DNA of 64,000 nt, from assembly GCA_030268105.1 (NCBI GenBank), contig BSDZ01000026.1, positions 376,001 through 440,000 on the forward strand, in the 5' to 3' direction. Of the stretch, positions 44,201-56,105 are shown piece after piece. How positions within the stretch are numbered: position 1 is the stretch's first letter; the number at the start of each line of letters is the position of its first letter. A program made the translations under genes and the position numbers. The stretch comes from Volvox africanus. Its lineage: Eukaryota > Chlorophyta > Chlorophyceae > Chlamydomonadales > Volvocaceae. The notes under the pieces were generated by a model. The model was not told the DNA's origin. It saw only the letters and a program-made list of their open reading frames with translations, and ran no database searches.

Positions 44201-47200
44201 GCTCGCGGGTCCGTAGTAAGTTCTAAGATACCGAGTTGTCAGATCAAGAGACGATGACCTGAAATCATGATGTCACCTTCGCACCGAGAATTCCTAGGTT
44301 AGGTGACGTTTACGGGAGGCGCGTTGATAATTACATGCACACATTAACATTGTTCACATTTGAACCACGGCCCAGTTGAACCTTTTCATGTAATTCCGGT
44401 GCGGTACCGGCACTACGTCCAATCGCAGAGCGGGGCCCTCGCCACCCACTGTCAGTTGGCGCTGTTCACATTTGGAGAGGTGGCACTGCTACGTGAGACT
44501 CCGCCACCAAGTGGTGCAGCGGTGAAGGTGCAGGCCCTTACCTACAACCGCGGTGCAAGCCAGGGCGGGCCTGCTGCGGCGCGCGGAGCACAGGTAAACC
44601 CACAAACCTCGCCACATTACCCTTTCCTGCTATCGTGTAGCCATCGTAAATTCCAAATCCAAATTCATCCAAATTCCATCATATAGCCGGAACAGCCTTC
44701 TAAAATCTTGAAGGCATAGCTGTTACAAGGCGTGTTTATGTCAATTCTAAACAGGAAACGTTTTGGATAAGAGACCTGATATTTAATCAAGTGGCTGAAA
44801 GTGATCACCCCCGACTCTGGCCAAATGCTTTATGCTATTAAATGATCACCCTGGACATGTAGTCCTGGGGTTCGTTTTAGGTCTCTTTATTCTCGCACCT
44901 ATCTTTTCCCCGATATGGCGTGGAGTAAAAATGTCAGCTGCATCGGAACCTCATTCCCGATGGGGACCCTTTTCCCCAACAGACCACAGTGTCTGCCCAT
45001 GCGTGGACCTGCTTGGGCAAGATGTGCATGGTGGACGAGGCCCTCGCAAAGAAATGTGTGCCACTGCTGGTGCAGGCAAGTATTTGCTAGCGAGCGCGCT
45101 TTTATGGTATTGCTACCCAGTGACCAGTGTTAGGCCTGGATTTACTGGAATGCTTGACTTGTTCACACGCACACGCACAACATGAACGGAATTTCCTCTC
45201 CAATGGCGCGGGGCGGTATATATTATCATTCCATCCCTGCCTTTCAGGCACCGATAAATGTATGGTTGACATCTGCCGCCTTACCCTGCGGTATACCGCA
45301 CAGCACAGCAAGGTTACAAGCACTGCAGTGAGCAGCGCACAGCCCTTCCCGACCTTCATGTGGCACTACGATGCATATCCAGCGATCGAACGGTTGTCCT
45401 ACCTTGTTCCTGACCGTTTTGCCACACCGGTATCCAACTGGCCGGGCTTTATCCTGCCATTACTCTTTGCTTTTCCTTTCCCTCTCTTCTCCAGGAAATG
45501 TCCGGGTCCCTGAGTCCCGTCGTCCGCACCAACCTTCTCGTAGGGCTTGCAGATATGGTGGTGCAGTTTACCGGGTTGGCGGACGCGTACGTGAGCAGGC
45601 TTGCGGATATGGTCCGTGACCCTCACGAGCTAGTGCGCCGTCAGGCCCTTGCGCTGCTGGCCAATCTGCTGCTGCGGGACTACGTCAAGTGGCGAGGCGT
45701 GCTCGTCCACCGGTAAGCTGGGGGATGTTTAGAGATCGCATACAAGAAGGCAAGGTTAGTGATAACAGATGGCGTGGATGAGTGGGGGGGAGCGCGCCCC
45801 AAGTCCTACCCATCCCCACTTACGACTTCGATATGGAACACGGAGACCATGCTTCAGAGTAGGCGTGCGGGAGGAAGGCCACGGAGGGACCGGTGCCCTG
45901 ACCGTCTTACCAGAATGGGGGAAGTTGTTGCACCCACCTTCTCCAGACGAAGGCCTCACGGTGAGATGCTCTGAAGGGAGATTTTCCATTCAGGATATTC
46001 AGGATACCCACCCGAAGAAATCACACAAACGTGCCATATATCGTTATTTGGCAGGTTCCTGCTGGCACTCGTGGATGAGTCGCCTAGCGTGCGCCAACTC
46101 GCGCAATATCTGTTGAGTGACTCCCTGGCGTCCAAGGCGCCCCTGCTGGCCTACAACCACTTCCTAGAGTCGCTCTTCATCCTTAATGCATGCAGGTGTG
46201 TGTCGCTTCGGGCCGTGACATAGTAGTCTGCGGTGGCGACCCTGTCTACAGAGGCCTCCGTCTGTGGTAGCTCTTGTCTTTAGGTCTACACAGGATTCCT
46301 ACACAAACTCGCAAACGGGTTCTTGTTGACAAGTCATCCGCCCTTTGACACTCCGTGGTGCCCCATCCTGTTCCAAATATATATGTCATTCCCCTTATCC
46401 ATTCCTGCACAGCGCGGGTCTTCGTGCGAGCCGGTCCAGTGGTGGAGCCTCCGCTGAATTGGCGTCGGAGATGGCCTTTCACAGCAGCTACTGTGGTGGT
46501 GCTTTCCACCTGAAGGGCTCAGACCCCATCACTAGGTATGCCTGTAACCCGTAGGATTGTGCTCAGGATTCATACACGCTGTTTGCGTGTATAGGCTAGC
46601 TAAATATGACCAAAGGTTCGGCTACCAAGTTGCAACCGAACTTCTGGCAGCTGACGAGCGACTGAACTTCACACAGCTGAAGTCCACTGATTAGGCCTGC
46701 CTAATTCAGCCTGACAACGGCAGCGTCATTGTCAAAGTGTTTGGACGATATATATTGTAATGAGCTATGTGTCGTCTCTCGCTAGCCATGTATTACACGA
46801 AGTCAGTACTGCCCGTGGCCAGCCGAAGTAAAGCTGCAGTTTGCAGAAAGCGAATCAAGAAGTGCAAGGCCCACGGGGGCTATTGCGGCTGACCTTTCAC
46901 CACGACCTTCTCCTGCATGGCGCTTTCAGAAATTAAGATTGTTGCAATCCACAATTGCACTTGGCATGAATATTCACCACTTCCCTGCTGGACGATGAAT
47001 CCTCTCGCAGGGCCAAGCGTGACATCATCTACACGGCCCTGCTGCGCCGTATGAGCCCCGAGCACCGCTTCTCAGCATTTGCCAGGCTCACGGCCGAGGT
47101 TCTGGGTGGCGTTGTGGACGGGGCGCTGCCTCTGGAAGAGGCGGGAGAGGTGCTCGGCGACGCGCTGCGGCTGTTGGCGTGCAAGGAGATGAGGGTAGGA

Positions 47201-50200
47201 TCTGCTCCCGCTGTCATGAAACCGCTGTCATCAAAGAGTCGTGTGTAAGCAGCTTTATGGACGCCTACGTTGCGTTCGTCGTGTGTTTATTCCAGTAGCT
47301 CCCGTCCATCCCTCGCTACTTGCGTATGTCAGTATCAAGTGACGGCGAAGGAGGGATTTCGAGGGCGCTCCTAGGCATGCAGGACGTAAAATATGTCTCT
47401 AAATTGTGCTTTCAACAGTACTGTACTTTAATTCCTGTTGCAGATCAACGCCAACCGCTTTGGTGCGGCTGCTGAGGATGATGCAGAGCAGCTGACAGGC
47501 ACACAGGAGGATGCCGCAAAGGCCCGTGGCAAGCTGGTGTGTATAACTAATGTACATTATATTTAGTTAGTTAATTGTAATAGTTATAGTTAGTTAATAG
47601 TAGTAGTTGTATATATATATAACTATTACTATTACTATTACTATTACTATTACTATTACTATTACTACTATTTAAGGGTAGAGGGATACGTGTGCAGTAC
47701 CCGTGCATTACACGCGTGCGTTACTCGCCTGGCCCGCAAAGCCCTGAACAGGGTTTCGGTTTGTATTCACCTTATGTATGTCCGTGGGAGGTGTGTGTGT
47801 GTGTGTGTTGGTGGTAACGTTTCTGGTGTGAGAGCTTTCCTTGAATGGATTCGTAAGGGTGTCATCAATATCCACGGTAGGAGAGGGCGGGAATCCTCTT
47901 GGGACCAGAGCTTGCCTGGGGCCTTCGCTGCGCCGCCCTGTTATAGTTACATTGTAAAAACATAAGCAATACAATGCTAATGTAGCCCTTTTAGCAATCT
48001 GCGAACGGAATGAGGCGTTCCTGCCTTTTGGATTTTGGAGTTCCGTTGAATTACTTACCTTCCAGTGGGTCAAGCATTTTCCGCCCAAGCTTGTGCGAGG
48101 ACAGACTTCCGTCCAGTTTTCCCCATACCTGATAAAAATCGATATGACATTCCATCCGTCACCCTAGGTTGGAGCCATGATGCGGAAACACCTCACTGAA
48201 AGCGTTGTGCCCCTCATGGTGGAACTCAGGTACATGCTGCAGGTGAGGCATGGGTGTGTGTGGCATATGTCCGGTAGTATTGTTTGTGCGTGGTGTGCGT
48301 AGGGTTTTAAAGCTTTTCCATGGAGGTATCAATCCTGCATGGATGGGGCCTTAATCTTTGGGGAAGATGTTTGCTGGTGATTCAGCATGCCTCGGCAAAT
48401 GCCCCTCGCGGGAAGAACGTTGTCTTGCTTTGCACCTTCATTACTTCACGGCACCGGAATCTTAACCTTTGTTACGTCCTCACGTCTTCTACTTGTTTAT
48501 TAACCGAGCGACCAATGCCTTGCATACAAAAATACTCGCCTACAGGCACAAAAGCACCCGCTGCTGGGGTCGCTGATGCTATGCATGGCCTCGTTACTTC
48601 GGGAACACAAGTCCGAGATTGGGGAAATCTTGGTTGCGGATAAGCAGGTGCGCTTGGCTGCGCCTCCTGTGTTTACACACGCAGCCGCCGCCATTCCTTA
48701 AGACTGCCAACGGCATACGATCATCAAATAAAGTGATGCATAGGCGCGGAGAGATTGATTATCAAGATCCTTTCTCAGAGCGCATATTTCCTTTACTGGT
48801 ATATACTGGTGTACTGGTGTATGCTATTACTAGGTATGCATGCTTTCAAAATTTTGCCATGGAGTGTCATTCTTTGGCGATGGTTATGAAGCCATATTAA
48901 ATTAATAGCATTTCAGGAGGAAGGGATTAAGCATACCTCAAACATACGGAATAACCTTCCTTTGTAGCGATAGATGGCTTAATCCCTTCCTCCTGTGCCC
49001 CGCACTGTTGTGTGCGTAGTTGGCAGTCGAGGTCATGCACGACCTCAAGCATTACGAGTCCTTAGCGAAGCAACAGCAGCAACAGCAGGAGGCGGCCATG
49101 GCGGCAGCGCTGCAACCCTCGAAGATGCCTGCAACCGTCCCAAGCACAGTGCGCGCCGCCCACACTCACACCCAGCAGCAGCTCGGTGCATCCGGCACTG
49201 CCGTGGCTGCAACAACGTCTCAGGGTCCCATGTTGCAGCCACCAGGTCCCGCTGACAAACAGTTGCGTCGAACGACCGTATTGGCAGGTGAGGTGGAAAT
49301 GATCTTTAGCAGCCGGACAGAAACGGCGGCAAAGCGATCTAGCTATTCTTTGCCTGTGTGTATGGCCCTGTTAGTCCTGTTAATAGGCGTGTTACAATAG
49401 CCCGTTTATGTTTAGCTACTGGTATGCATGTGGTTGCTGCCCTTCGTGTCACACCTCACATACATGCATTTGTCCACATATGCAACCCCCCTCCTCCTTT
49501 CGGCGACCCATTTTGTTCGCCATTCCATCTGAGTACAAAGTAGCTAGCAGCGGTCCCGCTGACGCGGTTGGGTGCGCCCTTCGTGCCCACGTATTATTCC
49601 TGTTAACCGCCTTGCTTACTAGGCGTTGAACCTAGCCGGACTCCAGTAGCAGCGGAGGTGCTGGCGACAGCATCCAAGCTCGGGAGAAATGAGCAAGAGC
49701 ATATGGTGCAGCATGCACCGTTTCCGGTAGCTGGTACGTCGGCCGCAGCCTTCACGCCAGCTCGGTTTCAAGGAGCAGGTTAGTCAAAACTGCTAGCCTA
49801 TTGCGCCATGCACATGTCCATCCATTTATAAAACATATCTGATGGATGACAGAGTCACCGAAAAATAGTCGTTCTGCCAATAACCGCATCCTATAAGGAC
49901 CGTAACAAAATCTTCACCGATCATTTTTTGGGTAGGATTACGAATCTGCCGCTCTTCGATCTTTCTCAGAGGTTGGAAGTTTTACTGCTGCTAGGGCTTT
50001 AATGTCTTACTGTTGTTATATTTATGGACAATTGGATCACACCTGCGTGCTCGGTGCTTCAGTAGCCTTTTGAAACTCCTGCAGACCGTCAAGCTGAATA
50101 AAAGTTAAGATTTCCACTTTTGATTCCATTCATTTTTGTAAATTCCTGGTCCAGGTGCGACGGCTGCCATGCGAACTCCCCGCACCGGGTTGCCCGGAAG

Positions 50201-50876
50201 CGCACAACGCATGACTCTTCCGGGCGGCATTAGCGTCATGCTGTCCCCAGCACCACTGTCCACTCGAGCGAAAATGCAACAGCGCACCCCGGGTGCCACA
50301 AAGGCGCCGCAAGTTCCACTTGCGGCTGTCGGTGCGGTGCGTGGTATCTCGCAGGTTGATCGGCCCCTTGCAGCCAATGATCATGCTGGGCGTATCACGG
50401 TGGTTTTGCCGAGCCCCGTGCCTTCAGCCCATCGTCCGCCCCTTGGGCCGCACAACCTGAGTGCAGGCGCTGGGAGTTCAGCGGAGGCTGCTCATCTCCC
50501 TTATGAAAAGTCCTTGCTTCCAACGCAACGGACCCCGCCGGTGATGCTGGCAGCGGCCGTGCAGGCGGCTCGGCAAGCCGCGGCCGCGGCGTTCATTAAG
50601 GATGAAGATGGCGAGAATAGCGGTGGTAGCCAAAGGGATGATAGAATGGATGTCGATACAAAGCCTGAAGTGGTCGGGGGGAAGACGCGGGGGGCTGCTG
50701 GTAAAGAGCATAGCGAGGGTGGGAAGGGGTTTAGGGTATCTGTAAAGGTCGAGAAGAATATAAAGGCCGAAGCGGTGGGCGCGGTTGGACCGGCAAAAAA
50801 GAACGGGGATGCCACGCAGCGTGGTGCCAAAAGCCGAAGTGGGAAACGGCGAAACGGTGCTGGTGGAGACGATTGA
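38249..50876 (+). CDS. CAPD3: Condensin II subunit D3 (CAP-D3)
   Basis: This is the HEAT-repeat regulatory subunit of condensin II, which shapes and compacts chromosomes in the nucleus. Exons: 38249-38518, 38755-38944, 39227-39422, 39775-39886, 40029-40100, 40431-40517, 40999-41026, 41530-41678, 42060-42227, 42349-42561, 42739-43138, 43449-43789, 44036-44215, 44429-44593, 44983-45075, 45495-45712, 46055-46195, 46413-46535, 47011-47194, 47444-47536, 48168-48242, 48546-48647, 49020-49287, 49623-49778, 50155-50876. Total 1581 aa, near animal CAP-D3 size. Conserved HEAT segments include CRDEKAAVRKVALLLLES, SVRKAALQVV, LIRDPESSVQEVVLERL, AHAWTCLGKMCMVDEALAKK, VVRTNLLVGLADM and DPHELVRRQALALLANLLLR. 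A poly-Gln run lies in exon 23. The C-terminal tail is disordered, charged and basic (KSRSGKRRNG), likely a nuclear-localisation or DNA-contact region. Intron 15 starts with GC, and exon 7 is only 28 nt. Confidence 0.93.
47560..47673 (+). repeat. TAGTTA/ACTATT low-complexity repeat
   Basis: A run of tagtta-type units is followed by tatatata and then by about ten actatt-type units, inside the CAPD3 intron after the exon ending at 47536. The two halves are partly complementary and could fold on each other. Confidence 0.85.
48914..48995 (+). repeat. Perfect 19-bp inverted repeat in CAPD3 intron
   Basis: caggaggaagggattaagc (48914-48932) and its exact reverse complement (48977-48995) flank 44 bases. 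The right arm ends 24 bases before the first base of exon 23 (49020), so the hairpin would fold next to the acceptor and overlap its pyrimidine tract. Confidence 0.9.
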
Positions 50877-52142
50877 ATGTTCATTCAGGGAATGCTTTTA
50901 CACACGGAAGGGGTAAGGCCACAGTGCCAGTTCAGTGAACGTGCCTACGGTCGTGCTTTGTGCACTCATGATTGATGGACGACTTAAATGCTTGTGGAAG
51001 AAGGCAGCGCGAGGCTGCGGCTTCTATCGTTAACAGAGTTGGCGTCATTTGATATAGTTCAGGGCATGACAAACTGCTGCAGAAAAACGCTTGCCAGCAG
51101 CAGCTATTTGCGGTCCACGCCACTGTGTGCCCATGAGGCATGCGGGGCTTGTTTGTGGATCTGACTTTTGCCGGACGGACCGGACAGATTTGTTATCACA
51201 GAAAGTGTTGAATTAGGAAAACAATAATTACGTGCAAGATGTGGGCTATCATACATTGAAATGCCTGTGGTTAAATACGTACATCCCCTGGTACCTCGCG
51301 ATTTGAGTCCTCTGTGAACAGTCCTTGTTCGTTGTACCAAAAGCAAAGCCTAACTAGTTGGGGTCCCTTTATGCTACTCCTGGTATGGACGTCGGTTGGC
51401 TGAGCCTGCTGATTAGACACCACGCCAAAAATGGCTTGTGATAATCTAGTGTCTCATGCCCATTTAAAGGATCAAGACCACTGATTGATCGCCCGCCGTC
51501 GCCATCCAGCGCTATTTTTATCTATTTAAACGAATATAAAAGCAAGAAAGGGGTGATGACGAAACTCTTTATGATAATTCTTAAGGTGCAACCATCCAGG
51601 CTTCTGGCTCAAATTTGTGGCGAAAGTGGTCCCGAGATGTGTTCTTTAAGTAATGTGCATCTACTTGAATCACCTCGTCTGCCGTATGTACACACATCGG
51701 TTCTAAACGCATCAACAACGCCTCTATCCGAATTTATGCCCATCTGGTACTCTCTGCATCCACCTACTCGTCCATCACCTTGGACGAGCCAAAATAGTCA
51801 CTGCACCAGGGAGGAAAAATCCGAAATCCAGGAAAACACCATGGTATGAAACGTTAGTATTTGACGAGAGCATCCAGCGCCTGGGCTAAACAGTTCTTTT
51901 GGAGTTGTACGGCGGAAGTTATGGGCTGTCGAAGTGTCATATGGGTATGGCAGTGATGAACTGGTGGGTTTGGTGCCCGCGCGAAAAATGTCACCATCGG
52001 CCCATCGCGTGGTTGGGCTGGTATTATGCCGTATGTAGAAACCGAAGATAAAGAAACATCACATTTGCATGGCAGATGTGCCGGTATCAACAATGTATGG
52101 GTGAACCGTGCCACCTGAAGGAGAACATCCCCTTGAAGCACC
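50877..52142. other. Non-coding region after CAPD3
   Basis: The start of this stretch must hold the CAPD3 3' UTR. Beyond that I see no supported gene. The last few hundred bases may belong to the decayed retroelement fragment listed next, since translated plus-strand frames there are broken by stops. Confidence 0.5.
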
Positions 52143-52430
52143 ACTCGTGCGTCTCTAACCCGCTTTAGACTGTGCTGTTGGGCTGTCATGGTTAATCGTC
52201 CTAATGGTAGAGGATGCTCAGACCATATATGCTTTGTTTGTGGCTCTGGTGAAGTCGAGGATGATTATCATGTGTCGATGGAATCTCAGGCGTACCATAA
52301 CATACGACAGGAAATTAAAGGGGGGGTTTCGATGTCTGAAGGCAATATGCTTGCTGCCATGAGTGCACGCACGCTTCATTCGTCCATGAGCAGCAGCAGC
52401 TCTTCCGTCCTGGAAGCAAGTACATATTAC
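52143..52430 (+). mobile_element. Non-LTR retroelement 3' zinc-knuckle fragment
   Basis: The frame reads LTRFRLCCWAVMVNRPNGRG, then CFVCGSGEVEDDYHVSMES followed by AYHNIRQEI. This matches the C-terminal C-x2-C...ED..H knuckle found after the reverse transcriptase in many LINE-type elements. The last expected Cys (usual ECPAY) is Ser-Gln here, and the frame has stops upstream. It is therefore a short dead remnant, from a different family than the large LINE at 58347. Confidence 0.55.
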
Positions 52431-53503
52431 GTACGTATGTACATACACTATACACTATCGCGGCGTATAAATCCTCTTTCTCTATCTTTCGCCCCAAAGC
52501 AGTAATTAACAGAGCGTACGTGTCGTCAGAACTTACGCCCAGCTGCTTGTCACGGTGACATCCACGAGATTGGGGTCTTGGCGGTTGGGTGTGTAACTGA
52601 TAATACCGGAGCGGAAATGGCTGGCAAAGGCGCCCAACGGACTAGCTGAAGCCGAAAGGGCTATCACAAGGAGCGCTGTGCGCAAAGGGCGCGTAATGCA
52701 ACTTAGCATCATCAGTCCCAGCCGTCCTCGCGTTGCGGATACGTTACAAACGTCTAGAATTTATATGCACACGTTGACCCTGCTGGGTGGTGGGCAAGCA
52801 ATTTAGCTGCCGTGCATTCCGGATAGCTAGGGCATCAGGGACGGCTAATAACTAAATGCTTCACTACCGCAACTAATACTTAGTGGAATCGGTCGCCAGC
52901 AAAGCATCTTTCAGATCCTTCGTCGCATATCCATAGAACTAGCGTAAAATAAAAATGTTGGTTATCGAGTTTATATAGCCATTCTTTTCAGCGAGCCGTA
53001 CACCTACCGTCAGTCACGCACGGGCAATATCGACCACATCCACAAGGCCTAACAATCACTACTGCGGTCAAATCTATTTGATTCATTTGGGTCATATGAT
53101 AAAATGGTGAGCCTGCTTCGGCCATTCTTAGGCTTACCTGGTACGAACCTCCACATTCTTAAACATACACACACACATAACATATATAATTTTTTATCTA
53201 AAAATCAACGAAGTTGATTTACAGATTAATAGTGAGTTAGTTCATCATCATAAACATCAATATATTCTCAAACATGTTTGCCTAATATAACTGTTCTGAA
53301 AAACATGCTTTACTATGCAGTTCTGTTGTTTTTGAGCGCATCACAATCTTTGCAAAGTAGATTATTTTACAGCGAGCTAGATTTGGGAATGTTTATATGC
53401 AACGTAAGCAATATATTTAAGATGAATATGCAAACAATATATAACAATTTATGGTCTTATTTATGCTATTATATTATGAACGAAAAAACTTAACGAAAAC
53501 GTT
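52431..53503. other. AT-rich non-coding stretch
   Basis: No gene was recognised. The sequence becomes strongly AT-rich from about 53160, with short AT microsatellite-like runs and no long conserved-looking frame. Confidence 0.55.
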
Positions 53504-53604
53504 GTACCTCTGTTATATGCGCCTAAGCAAATGCCCGATCGGAAGATGTCCATACATATACGGTCCATCCTTATACACTCTCCGTAGACACTCCAGGATA
53601 CTAC
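53504..53604 (-). repeat. Dispersed 95-bp repeat, copy 2
   Basis: On the minus strand it reads gtatcctggagtgtctacgg, then ggatggaccgta, catcttccgatcgggc and ttaggcgcatataaca, matching copies 3 and 4 along its length. No coding capacity is seen. It may be the end of a larger unrecognised transposable element. Confidence 0.8.
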
Positions 53605-54162
53605 GCTCCCAATGGCTGCCCGCCCGTTCGGCGAGGTCGCGGTCGCGGTCGCGGTCGTTTGGCAGCTGGACGTACGTGCACACGGCGAGATAGGACACAG
53701 GCGTCAGGGGACCGCAGATTAGACAAGTATTGACATCCTCGGGTGAGGATGTGACGCAGCCTTGCCGCCAAACTTCTGACCGCGGCCGGCACGGAGATCG
53801 ACATTTAATGACAACTAGGCCTAGGTGGGGTAGGTCCGGCTTCCATATAATCACCGTCTTTTACCCGTCCTCCACAATTTTTGTAATCCTTCTAAAGCCT
53901 ACCTGTTGTATTAAGTATTGACATAGTCCGTCACAAGCCTGGTATGGCATCCAGCCATAAGCCTGCCACCAGTATATAAATGAAAGCATTTTATAACACA
54001 GAGATACCATTTCATGGAAATATAGACCCGCTGGTATGCATGGTTGACGGATGACCTGACGACATGCGGGTGGGGTGCATCCCCTCGAAATGAAGGTAGA
54101 TCACCCTGCCCTGCTTCACAGGATTGATAATAATATCAGGATTATTATGCATGTCGTATCTG

Positions 54163-54260
54163 TGTGTCAGCTAAGGCCCGATCATATGGGAAGATGTCCA
54201 GCCATGTAGGCACGGTCCATCCCGGATACTAGCTACCCGTAGACACCCCAGAATATTATA
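54163..54260 (-). repeat. Dispersed 95-bp repeat, copy 3
   Basis: On the minus strand it reads ctggggtgtctacgggtag, then ccgggatggaccgtg, catcttcccatatgatcggg and ccttagct. It lies about 560 bp from copy 2 in the same orientation. The two may be the ends of one small element or separate insertions. Confidence 0.8.
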
Positions 54261-54549
54261 GAATGTCATCATGCATGATGGTATGCTTCGCCCGTTCACC
54301 TTACGTCTGTAGTATCCTGGTGGGGGTATATATCCAGGAAACTGGAAATCTTCTGATCTGGCCTTCACACAATTTGGCAAATATCAACACAGAGAAGCAA
54401 CGTCACAATAATGCTGCCCTAGTAGCAAATGGGTGTATATGGGTGCCGTCTTATTACATACAGACTATTTGGGTGCCATCTAGGTGCCCTCCTACGTGTA
54501 TATGGTTGCCGTCTTATTTCATACAGATTAAGGGGCAGAGCCAGCAGTT

Positions 54550-55162
54550 TCAGGGGATCTGGTTGAGCAGCCTTTAGGGGAACTTAGGGAGGAGGGGGAG
54601 TTGGGGAGTGCCCTAGCGACCAGAGCTGGCTGGTCGTGAGGAGGAGGCAGGGAAGCGTGCTCCTGGGTAGGGCTGGCCTTTCCTTGGCCATGGGGATTGG
54701 GAGGGTTCTAGGGGGTGGCGAGGGAGGGCTCCTCACCTTTTCTCGCAGGTAGGAATACCTAGGGCGCACTGTGCGCGTAGCCGTGGAGCTTTTCCGGGGG
54801 CGCCTTGGGGGCTTGTTATCCCCCCCTCCGAGTCTTCGGAGGAGCTGGGCTGTTCCGCTGGGCTGATTGGGAGGGTCCTAGCTTAGAGCCCCCTTTCCTT
54901 ACTTAGTCAAGAGTGTCCCTGGGAGGGAGGGCCAGGCTTTGTGCTTGGGAGGCAGTGGAGGTGGAGGAGGAGGGGTGTCCTTGTTTGTAGGGTGGAAAGG
55001 GTTGCTCTGTAGCCTCCTTGCCCTCTCAGCCTGGGAGCTGGTGTGGTTGGCTGAGGCTCTGTTCCGTTGAAGAGCCAGGCTTGAGGCTCGTGAGGTTTGT
55101 GTGCCCTTGCTGGCTCGAGCGAGGCGAGGAGCGCACGGCAGGACAAAAAGACTAAGCCGTGT
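54550..55162 (+). mobile_element. LINE 3' untranslated tail, copy 1 (truncated)
   Basis: From about 54778 to 55162 it is nearly identical to 56587-56960 (shared ccgtggagcttttccggggg, ggctttgtgcttgggaggca, agcctgggagctggtgtggt). It is also similar in layout to the 3' end of the large LINE at 62200-62649 (cggcaggaca..agac..gccgtg). It stops after gccgtgt and lacks the final about 90 bases present in the other two copies. The G-rich stretch at 54550-54778 probably belongs to the same tail. Confidence 0.75.
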
Positions 55163-55210
55163 AAGTGGTGCATTGACTGTTCGGACGACCACGGCAGCCA
55201 GCAGGGGGTA

Positions 55211-55239
55211 CCTGTAACATCCTACCCGGATGTTACAGG
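55211..55239 (+). repeat. Perfect 12-bp stem-loop
   Basis: cctgtaacatcc (55211-55222) and ggatgttacagg (55228-55239) are exact reverse complements around a five-base loop (taccc). The hairpin lies about 50 bases past the truncation point of the LINE tail copy 1. Confidence 0.85.
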
Positions 55240-55487
55240 TTTTTACAGTGTTCATTCGGCCAGCGAACATCAAGAACTGCCCCTGCCTCGTTCTGCCCAT
55301 CCAAGCACATACAGGTTCACTCTGATTGAAGCAACACATCTGCGTACGTATGCAGCCGTAATAGCTAGCTAGCTATGTATCTATTTATCCAGACGTGGCC
55401 GCACAGCGTGCCAAGCCAGATCTATCAGGCAGGACCATACATCGCCCATAGATAGACTGCTCGCCCGCTGAATATAGGTAGATATAC

Positions 55488-55516
55488 AGATAGATAGATA
55501 GATAGATAGATAGATG
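55488..55516 (+). repeat. GATA tetranucleotide microsatellite
   Basis: About seven tandem gata units lie downstream of the phosphatase gene. Confidence 0.9.
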
Positions 55517-56105
55517 GAGAAGCATAGGTATATGGTTCGTCGTCTGGACCTCGACTGCTAACACGCCCGGTGCATGCAGCAGCCAGTCGCTGGTTGTTAC
55601 ATACATATAGATCCCAATTCAATGCAGTAGATTATCGCCGCCTGCAGCATATCTCGTTACCTTGCCAAGATACGACTCGAATGCATGAAGCAGCAGAGTG
55701 CTAGTTCCATACTTTGGCTGCCGTGCATGTACAAGGATGACTGCCGAGATAAAGGCGCGAAACCCCACAAGACAGGTACCGAAATCTGCGCTGGACTGCG
55801 CAGGACGCTGATCAATCAGCTAGGACACATTGTAAGAGTGCCGATAAGTGCTAGATGCCTCCTCACGCATGACCACGAGCGCACAGCAGCCATCCATTGC
55901 ACGAACTAAGTGCCGGCGCTCTTATGAATGGATGCGGCGCCATCAATCGTTTCCCTTGCCACCCAGCAAACACATACACATGCATTCGTCACAGCGTAAG
56001 TATAGATCCCCCACGCATCCATGGACAAGACAAAGATGCTTGCTTGTATACAAGTTGGTCGCTCGGGCGCCTGGCAGAGTTTGTTGCTTGGTCACCAGGA
56101 GCTCG

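Larger units (their letters stand above)
55163..56105. other. Region downstream of phosphatase stop
   Basis: No gene was recognised. It contains the stem-loop above and a GATA-type microsatellite at 55488-55516. The 3' UTR of the minus-strand phosphatase should lie at its right end. Confidence 0.55.
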
